From: Planctomycetota bacterium | GTDB taxonomy: Bacteria; Planctomycetota; UBA8108 | Reading direction: 5' to 3' | Length of the DNA stretch: 6,213 nt | Assembly: GCA_016928605.1 (NCBI GenBank) | Contig: JAFGKN010000216.1 | Location: 1 to 6,213, forward strand | In this document: piece by piece, positions 1 to 5,500 of the stretch | Position numbering within the stretch: position 1 is the stretch's first letter | Layout: every line of letters begins with the position of its first letter | Translations under genes and position numbers: made by a program | Notes under the pieces: model-generated | Seen by the model: the letters and a program-made list of their open reading frames with translations, nothing else | Told to the model about the DNA's origin: nothing | The model's database searches: none

Positions 1-464
1 GCGATCCTCGCGCGCCGCGCCTTCTCGGCGGCCGCCGCATCCATCCCCGGCGCGACGGCCCCCTGCACGCGGGCGGTGACGTCGCGGATCTCGCGCAGGA
101 TCACGATCTCGGTGCCCGGGCAGCGCAGCTCCTCCTCGCGGCTCCTCGCGAGAAAGCCCTTGTCCATGATGTCGAGCTCGCGCGTGCTCAGGTCCTGCAG
201 GATCCCCGAGGCGACGTGGTGGTTGGTGAGGACGAGCCCGTCGCTCGAGATCACCGAGCCGGATCCCCCGCGCGAGATCCGCACGCAGCAGCGCATCACG
301 CGCCGCGCCCACGCATCGTCCGGCCGGAAGCCGTGCTCCTCGCCGAGCCGCTCCACGGGCAAGCGGTTCAGGAGCCACATGCCCTCATCGCCCGGAAGGC
401 GGCTGGCGGCCGCGATGACCAGAAGGACAGGGAAAACCACTGTGGATCTCATCGCGTTGTGCAT
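1..464 (-). CDS. S46-family serine peptidase (dipeptidyl-peptidase 7/11-like), N-terminal part, cut by window edge
   Basis: The first 154 residues are visible; the rest lies beyond the left edge. Residues 1-25 look like a Sec signal peptide: a basic start, a hydrophobic run VVFPVLLVIAAA, then a likely cleavage before GDEG. The mature start DEGMWLLNRLP is typical of S46 peptidases, which remove dipeptides from peptide N-termini in the periplasm or at the cell surface. GGSGSVISSDGLVLTNHH (about residues 66-83) is the chymotrypsin-fold segment with the catalytic histidine, probably H83. The catalytic Asp and Ser would lie in the missing part. ELRCPGTEIVILREIRDVT (about 112-130) also fits the family. 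The usual TNHHC is TNHHV here. The ATG at 464 is preferred because GAGAGG (472-477) sits 7 bases upstream; an ATG at 452 is less well placed. Family membership is confident. Substrate preference cannot be read from this fragment. Confidence 0.87.
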   Translation of the reverse strand, partial: MHNAMRSTVVFPVLLVIAAASRLPGDEGMWLLNRLPVERLGEEHGFRPDDAWARRVMRCCVRISRGGSGSVISSDGLVLTNHHVASGILQDLSTRELDIMDKGFLARSREEELRCPGTEIVILREIRDVTARVQGAVAPGMDAAAAEKARRARI

Positions 465-471
465 CCTCGAG

Positions 472-477
472 CCTCTC
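472..477 (-). promoter_or_regulatory. Ribosome binding site of the S46 peptidase gene
   Basis: On the minus strand GAGAGG lies 7 bases before the ATG at 464. A second GAGG touches the ATG and is too close to serve it. This spacing favours 464 over the in-frame ATG at 452 as the start. Confidence 0.55.
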
Positions 478-516
478 GTTGCTCTCGCGCGGAACGCGCG
501 CGCCGCCCGCGGCCGC

Positions 517-530
517 CGGAGCCGGCTCCG
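517..530. repeat. 14-bp perfect palindrome between the small gene and the peptidase gene
   Basis: CGGAGCCGGCTCCG is a perfect inverted repeat with no spacer. It lies in the 155-bp gap (465-619) between the two minus-strand genes. It could form part of a transcript hairpin ending or attenuating transcription of the upstream small gene, or be a site for a dimeric regulator. There is no T-tract on either side, and palindromes of this kind arise easily in GC-rich DNA, so its role is uncertain. Nothing else was recognised in this gap. Confidence 0.3.
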
Positions 531-619
531 CAGGGCCTCCACCGTCTCGATCGGCGCGGCTCCTGCTCCCCCGCTCCGGTCCACTCCGGCGCGAGGGCCG
601 TCTCGCGCACGGCCGCGCA

Positions 620-799
620 TCACGCATCCAGGACGATCACCTCATCGGAGATCTCGCTCGACAGGCCCTCGCCGGCGGGAAAGGACTCGGAGAGGAGATC
701 TCGCAGGCGGTCGATCCCGCGCAGAAAACCGGCGGCCAGCCCCTCCTCGCGGATCCCCGCCCGGATCTGATCGCGGACATCTTCGAGCAGTCGGCTCAC
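620..799 (-). CDS. Small acidic hypothetical protein, 59 residues
   Basis: No family is recognised. The predicted product begins VSRLLEDVRDQIRAGIREEG and ends EISDEVIVLDA. It is rich in Leu, Ile, Glu, Asp and Arg, and its first 40 residues look like amphipathic helices (LLEDVRDQI, FLRGIDRLRDLL), unlike the Arg/Pro/Ala-rich product of a shadow frame. It has no signal peptide or membrane segment. The chosen start is the GTG at 799, where the helical pattern begins; AGAGGAG lies just upstream, but only 2-4 bases away, which is tighter than usual. The same frame stays open upstream to an ATG at 874, but those 25 residues look non-coding. The gene lies 155 bp upstream of the peptidase gene on the same strand and divergent from the SGNH gene. 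It may be a small regulatory or adaptor protein, but no function can be assigned. Confidence 0.5.
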   Translation of the reverse strand: MSRLLEDVRDQIRAGIREEGLAAGFLRGIDRLRDLLSESFPAGEGLSSEISDEVIVLDA

Positions 800-915
800 G
801 GCTCCTCTTGAATCCCAAGCTGGATGAGGACAGGATCTGAGCGCCGCTGAACGGTCACGGCACCACGGTAGCAACCCGACCTGGAAAACTCAATTCGCTC
901 CTGGACGGCTCTGTC
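800..915. promoter_or_regulatory. Divergent intergenic region, presumed to hold two promoters
   Basis: This 116-bp gap separates the divergent small gene and SGNH gene and contains the local AT-richer patch AAAACTCAATTC (886-897). No convincing promoter was found. TTGAAT (808-813) followed after 17 bases by CAGGAT (831-836) on the plus strand is the best sigma-70-like pair, and it is weak. A modest Shine-Dalgarno-like GGACGG (903-908) precedes the ATG at 916 by 7 bases. The promoter role is inferred from the gene layout. Confidence 0.35.
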
Positions 916-1758
916 ATGCAAACGCCCCGCTCCGAAGGCCCGGCGCAGGCCGGGCGCGCGCTCGGCGTCCTGCTCGGCGCAAGCAACCTCACCCTCGCCC
1001 TGCCGGCTGCCGTCCGCGAGGGCCTCCGCCGCCTCGACGCATCTCCGCGGACTCTCGTCGTCGCCCACGGGCCTGGCCGCTCCTACGGCATCGACGCGGG
1101 CGTGGTGGGGTTCCGCTTCGCGGGGCTCTCGGCGTGCCGCCTCGCGGAGCAGATCGACGAGATCCGCGCCGAGGACGACGGGTGCACCGGCTGGGCGCTT
1201 CTCACCGACGTCGGGAACGACATCCTCTACGGATGCAGCGTGGAGGAGATCCTCGGCTGGGTCGACGGCATCGCCGCCTCGCTCCTCGAGCGCAGCCTGG
1301 CCGTCGGGATCACGGCTCTGCCGCTCGAGAGCATCCGGGCCCTTCGCCCGCTCAAGTTCGCGGTCCTCCGCCGCGCTCTCTTTCCCTTCCGTCCGATGTC
1401 GAAGGACGAGGTGCTCCGGCGGGCCGGAGAGATCCAGAGCGGCCTCGAGGAGATCGCGCGCTCGCGCGCCGCGCGCCTGCTGCCGGTCCGTCGCGAGTGG
1501 TACGGCGCCGATCCCATCCACCTGCTCCGCGGCCGGCGGGACGAGGCGCTCCGGCTCTGGCTCGACGGGATCGCTCCGGCGGGAGGCAGCCCGGAGGAGG
1601 GTGAAGCAGACGATGCGCGAGGGCGCTCGGCCGCGCCCAGCCGCGGCCTCAGGCGGCGCACGCTGCGGCCGGTCGCGTGGAGGTGGGCAGGGCTGCGCTT
1701 CGCCGGAGGACCGAAGCGCCTGGCGCTGGATGCGCGCACGGAGATCATCGCCCTCTGA
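916..1758 (+). CDS. Divergent SGNH-hydrolase-like protein
   Basis: This 280-residue protein has SGNH/GDSL-type blocks in the right order. GVLLGASNLTLALP (17-30) ends a first beta strand and gives a candidate nucleophile S23, in GASN where the classical motif is GDS. GPGRSYG (52-58) could supply the block II glycine. LLTDVGNDILYG (95-106) is the GxND-like block III, with N101 and D102. EWYGADPIHL (194-203) is block V, DxxH, with D199 and H202. These enzymes are usually esterases or acyl hydrolases; the substrate here is unknown. There is no signal peptide, so it is probably cytoplasmic. Residues 225-255 form an Arg-rich low-complexity linker. The final segment (about 250-280) looks like a small structured end rather than noise, because it recovers hydrophobic spacing. 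The nearest gene downstream is the amino acid kinase, after a tandem-repeat gap. The substituted motifs leave open a non-hydrolytic role. Confidence 0.75.
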   Translation: MQTPRSEGPAQAGRALGVLLGASNLTLALPAAVREGLRRLDASPRTLVVAHGPGRSYGIDAGVVGFRFAGLSACRLAEQIDEIRAEDDGCTGWALLTDVGNDILYGCSVEEILGWVDGIAASLLERSLAVGITALPLESIRALRPLKFAVLRRALFPFRPMSKDEVLRRAGEIQSGLEEIARSRAARLLPVRREWYGADPIHLLRGRRDEALRLWLDGIAPAGGSPEEGEADDARGRSAAPSRGLRRRTLRPVAWRWAGLRFAGGPKRLALDARTEIIAL

Positions 1759-1870
1759 CCGGGCCGCGGCGGAGCGACCGCGACGCGGCGGGGCGACCGC
1801 GACGCGGCGGGGCGACCGGGCCGCGGCGGAGCGACCGCGACGCTGCGGGGCGACCGCGACGCTGCGGAGG
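1757..1870 (+). repeat. Six tandem 19-bp GC-rich repeats with a higher-order ABB/ACC pattern
   Basis: Units begin at 1757, 1776, 1795, 1814, 1833 and 1852 and are exactly 19 bp each. Type A is GACCGGGCCGCGGCGGAGC, type B is GACCGCGACGCGGCGGGGC, and type C is GACCGCGACGCTGCGGGGC. The order is A-B-B-A-C-C, and the last C ends in GAGG. This is also two copies of a 57-bp unit (1757-1813 and 1814-1870), which suggests a three-unit block was duplicated after the first 19-bp expansion. The array starts inside the TGA stop of the SGNH gene and ends in the Shine-Dalgarno of the kinase gene. It is contiguous, so it is not a CRISPR. It may be a slippage-prone minisatellite; any regulatory role is inference. 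Confidence 0.92.
1866..1870 (+). promoter_or_regulatory. Shine-Dalgarno for the kinase gene, formed by the last repeat unit
   Basis: GGAGG lies 5 bases before a TTG codon at 1876. The later in-frame ATGs at 1903 and 1915 have no comparable site at usual spacing. This supports the TTG start, although family alignment would also allow 1915. The GGAGG arises where the sixth repeat unit departs from its consensus (GGGGC becoming GGAGG). Confidence 0.5.
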
Positions 1871-1875
1871 GGGCA

Positions 1876-2547
1876 TTGCAAAACCCCGGGCCCAAACCCA
1901 AAATGGCGCCCTCCATGCAGATCCGCGCTTCCACCATCATCAAGCTCGGGGGGAGCCTCCTCGGGCTTCCCGACCTGGCGGGCCGGCTGAAGAACTTCCT
2001 CGGCGACTTCTCGCGCCCGAGGCCGATCCTCATCTGCGGCGGGGGCGATCTCGTCGAGATGATCCAGCGCTGGGATGCGATGTACCGGCTGGGGGAGGAG
2101 TCCTGCCACTGGCTCGCGCTGCGCGTCCTCTCGATCAACTCGAGGATCGTCTGCCGCATCCTGCCCGACCTCCTCGTCCTGGTGAACGCGCCGGAGGACT
2201 GCCCGGCGGTCTGGCAGCGCGGGCAGGTCCCCGTCTTCGACCCCTACCATTACATCGCCGAGATCGACGAGGTGAGCCGGAATCCGCTCCCCCGCCGCTG
2301 GCGCGTGACCAGCGATTCCATCGCGGCCAGCATGGCCGTCGCCTTCGGCGCCGGCGAGCTGGTGCTGCTCCAGTCGATCCCCCTCCCCGAGCGCATGTCG
2401 CTGGCGGAGGCGGCGGAGGAGCGGGTCGTGGATCCACACTTCCCGCTGGTCGCGAGAAACGTCCCGCGCGTCGTGAGCATCAACCTGCGGGGCCAGGGTC
2501 TCGAGGAGAGCATCCTCTACGACCCCGACAGCCGGGAGGGCCTCTGA
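1876..2547 (+). CDS. Amino acid kinase family protein, MfnE-like small-molecule phosphate kinase
   Basis: The product is 223 residues from the TTG at 1876, or 210 from the ATG at 1915. IIKLGGSLL (21-29) is the N-terminal phosphate-binding strand and glycine loop of the family, with K23 and G25-G26. PILICGGGDLVEMI (50-63) is the second glycine-rich loop. WRVTSDSIAASMAVAFGAGELVLLQS (142-167) is the nucleotide-binding segment with T145, S146 and D147. The short single-domain length and the HWLALRVLSIN stretch (78-88) match the small kinases of planctomycetes and methylotrophs related to MfnE. In archaea MfnE phosphorylates 5-(aminomethyl)furan-3-ylmethyl phosphate in methanofuran synthesis. The bacterial versions are thought to serve the C1-carrier pathway linked to tetrahydromethanopterin; that role here is inference, since no other C1 gene is in view. 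Residue 166 is Gln where the family often has Lys (LLKS). Aspartokinase or uridylate kinase is unlikely given the size and central region. Confidence 0.75.
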   Translation: MQNPGPKPKMAPSMQIRASTIIKLGGSLLGLPDLAGRLKNFLGDFSRPRPILICGGGDLVEMIQRWDAMYRLGEESCHWLALRVLSINSRIVCRILPDLLVLVNAPEDCPAVWQRGQVPVFDPYHYIAEIDEVSRNPLPRRWRVTSDSIAASMAVAFGAGELVLLQSIPLPERMSLAEAAEERVVDPHFPLVARNVPRVVSINLRGQGLEESILYDPDSREGL

Positions 2548-2551
2548 GCTT

Positions 2552-2573
2552 GCCGGAGGCCCGGCCGGCCGGC
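2552..2573. terminator. Possible bidirectional hairpin in the convergent gap
   Basis: The 35-bp gap between the converging kinase and CotH genes contains GCCGG (2552-2556) that can pair with CCGGC (2569-2573), and an overlapping perfect palindrome GCCGGCCGGC (2564-2573). A GC-rich hairpin here would suit both converging transcripts. There is no T-run on either side, so it is not a classical intrinsic terminator. Confidence 0.3.
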
Positions 2574-2582
2574 TCGCTGCGA

Positions 2583-5500
2583 TCAGGTGGAGGCCAGGCA
2601 GGTGAGGCTGTCGCCGGTCGGATCGATGCCCGGCTCCGGGAAGGGAGGAGGCGGCGGCGCACCGGCCTGGAAGAGGTAGTTCAGCAGGTAGATGGGGTCG
2701 GTGAGCTGCACCGCTCCGTCGTCGTTCACATCCGCCATGTCGAGACAGAGCGGAGGCCCGCCGCCCTGGAAGAGGTAGAGCAGGCTGCGCACGGCATCGG
2801 TGAGGTCGATGCTGCCGTTCGCCTCGTAGTCTCCCCGCACGAAGAGGGGAACCAGCGAGCCGGGAGTCCCGCCGGGAAGCGCGGAGACCCTCCAGTTCTG
2901 CGGCAGGTCGTTGTCGCGATCCGGTCGTACGCCCGTCAGCTCGATGGAATGTCCGCCCCGTGCCTCCGGCCACGCCCCGCCGCGTCCGTACTCGAGTTGG
3001 TCGACGGTGGCCGGGTAGGTGTCGCCGGGACCCGCGTCGCGGACGCTCAGGGCCTCGCCCTCGTCGTCGAGGTTCCCCGCATAGGGGCCGAAGACCTGGC
3101 GCGACTCCGCCACGAGGGGATACCGCCCCGAGAACACGACGGGATTCTTGACGACCAGGATGATCTCGTCCTTCTCGACCGCCGCGCCTTCGGGAAAGAT
3201 GTACCGGATCCCGCCGACCACGCTCCACCCGGAGATGTCGATGGCTCGCCCTGTCGTGTTGGTCAGCTCGATGAACTCGAGATTCTCGTCGCCTCCCTCG
3301 GGATCCGGAAGCAGCTCCGTGATCTTGAGCTCGGGGTGGGTCATCACGGACCGGTGATGGGCGTCGAAGAACCGGACCAGAGACTCGCGATGGTGCGCGA
3401 TCTGCTCCTTGACGATGCGGACATGGGTGGCCATGTCCGGCTCCACCTCGCAGCCCGGATTCGAGGGATACCGCCCCCACCGCTCGATGTCGTCCGCCTG
3501 CTCCTTGTCGAGGAGCGCCATGAGGTCGTCGATGATCGGGTCGTAGACGTCGTTGCGGTACTTCTCCTTGACGACGTCCCATAGCCGCACGAGATACGCG
3601 CGCTGGTAGTAGCCCCCGCCCGCGAGGAAAAACTTGTCGACCATGTGGTTGAGCAGCGTGCTGCCGAGGACCGTCGAGCTGAACCAGGGGTTCAGGTCGT
3701 ACGGGATGTCGCCGAGCATGCAGTCGTTGAGGGTCCCGACCTCCCTGCCGGGTCCGACGGCGTCCTCGTTGAAGTACTTGCCGAAGACGAGGTCCATGTC
3801 CCACGTGATGAAGCCCCAGCGGTCGGCCTCGGACTCGCGGTAGAGGAAATGGTTCTTGGCGAAGCTGTCGATGTTGTTGAGGACCACCTGGCTGATCTGG
3901 TAGCCGATGAGCTGCTCGGGCAGCACGTGCTCCTGCCAGAACTCGCGGGTCGGCCCTCCGGGCCCGCGAGCGTCCTCGTGGAAGGCGGCGATGAAACCGG
4001 ACAGCGGCGTCAGATCCTCGTACTCGCGGGTCTCCTTCTCCCACAGCTCCGCGTAGTCCTCGGGGCTCGGCTGCTCCGAGACGCCGATCGGGGTGACGCC
4101 GGGATCGGTGCGGGGCGGCTGGCTGGCCTTGTAGAGGTATCCGTCGGGATCGAGCCCGTTGCGCCGGAGGAATCGCTGGTCGGGATGCTCGAGGTAGAGA
4201 AACAGCCCGTGGTACGCCCCGTTCATGTGGACGCGGATGAACTCCGTCTCGCAGTACGGAGCGGCGACCTGGCGGACGAAGTCCCAGGCCAGGTGCTCCC
4301 GCACGAGAGACTTGTCCGTCCAGATGCCCTGGAGGTTGACCTTGCGCACGCCGCGGAAGCTCCGTCCGGGATTGAAGCGCAGCTTGAAGTTCCGCTTCCT
4401 GATGACGCAGGCCGTGTTGCCGCGCCAGCGCACGCCGATCTGCGGGTAGAGCTCTCCCCGGAAGGCGAAATCGGCCGTGACGAGAGTGGTGCAGTTCAGG
4501 AAACGGTTCACGTCGGTGGGAATCGATGGATCCACCCTGGGGATGAGCAGGTGGTACACCGGCAGGACGGACTCAGGCTGCAGGTCGTTGACGTAAAATC
4601 CCCACGATTCGCCGAGATCGCGGCGCTCCGTGTCCAGCGGGGTGGGCGAGATCGCCGTCCGCCCGTCGTCCGTCGCCGCGAAGATCCGGAAGTAGACCCG
4701 GGATCCATCGGGGAAGGAGCCCAGCTCGCCGCCGTAGACTCCGTCCCGCTCGCCGCCATCGCCGCTTGCACCGTCGTCGAGGAGAGGGATCTCCCGCTCG
4801 GGCTCTCCCTCGACGTCGCGGCGAACGTAGCGCAGCACGACGGATGCGATCGAGGCTCCCTCGGGAGCGCGGACGCGGGCGGAGATCCAGACGGAATCGC
4901 TCGAGGTCGGCTCCTCCGGAAAGCGCCCGATGTGGGAGATATAGGCTCCTGGGCGGTCGCTCGCGACGGAGTTCGCGCCTCCGGGGGTGAGCGTCTCCTG
5001 GTCCAGCGGGATCGCGAGGCCCCGGAGCATCAGGGCGTAGAGATGGCTGCTGCCGGAGATGTAGCGGTACCGGAGGGAGAGCCGGTAGGTCTTCAGGTGG
5101 TCGAGCTCGAAGCGACCGAACCGGTAGTTGACGCTGTCGACCGATGTGCAGGCAGCGCCGCCGCAGTCGCCCGTCGAGATCAGCCTCAGGCCGCGGCTGC
5201 CATCCACGCCGATCCCCTCCTCGATCGCGGAGCCGGCCGAGTTGCCCGCCGCCTCCCAGCCGGCCTCCAGGAAGCTCCCCTCGAAGTCGCCGCCCGGAAG
5301 GAGCGAGGTGCCGGGGTCGTCGGTCGTCTCGAGAGAGACGTCATCGATGATGTACTCGCCGACTCCGTCGATCCCCAGGATGAACCGCTGCGTGACCAGA
5401 TCCTCGAGCGAGCCCACGACCTCCACGCGGCGGAACTCCGGGTGGGGAACGAGCCGGCTCCGGTCCCAGGACGCTGGATCGCTGCCGGGAGCCGCGAGAG

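Noticed and set aside
385..627. An 80-residue minus-strand open frame filling the gap before the peptidase gene
   Set aside because: It overlaps the peptidase start in another frame and is Arg/Pro/Ala-rich, so it reads as non-coding.
76..840. Overlapping plus-strand open frames at the left end
   Set aside because: They run antisense to the S46 peptidase and the small acidic gene, and their products are Arg/Ser/Pro-rich with no recognisable motif.
1651..1680. A further degenerate repeat unit inside the end of the SGNH gene (ACGCTGCGG at 1660-1668)
   Set aside because: Only about nine bases match a unit and the phase is lost on both sides, so chance similarity in GC-rich sequence is enough.
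1757..1870. CRISPR-like array
   Set aside because: The 19-bp units are directly contiguous with no unique spacers, and no cas gene is in view.
1677..3584. A 635-residue open frame on the plus strand across the repeat, the kinase gene and the end of the CotH gene
   Set aside because: It is out of frame with the kinase and antisense to the CotH coding sequence, with low-complexity Arg/Pro-rich content in its first half. It is a shadow frame.
796..4044. A 1,082-residue open frame on the minus strand spanning the plus-strand genes and half of the CotH gene
   Set aside because: Its product is dominated by Arg, Pro, Ala and Gly and contains no domain. It lies antisense to two genes with clear motifs and out of frame with the CotH gene. 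Long empty frames are expected at this GC content.
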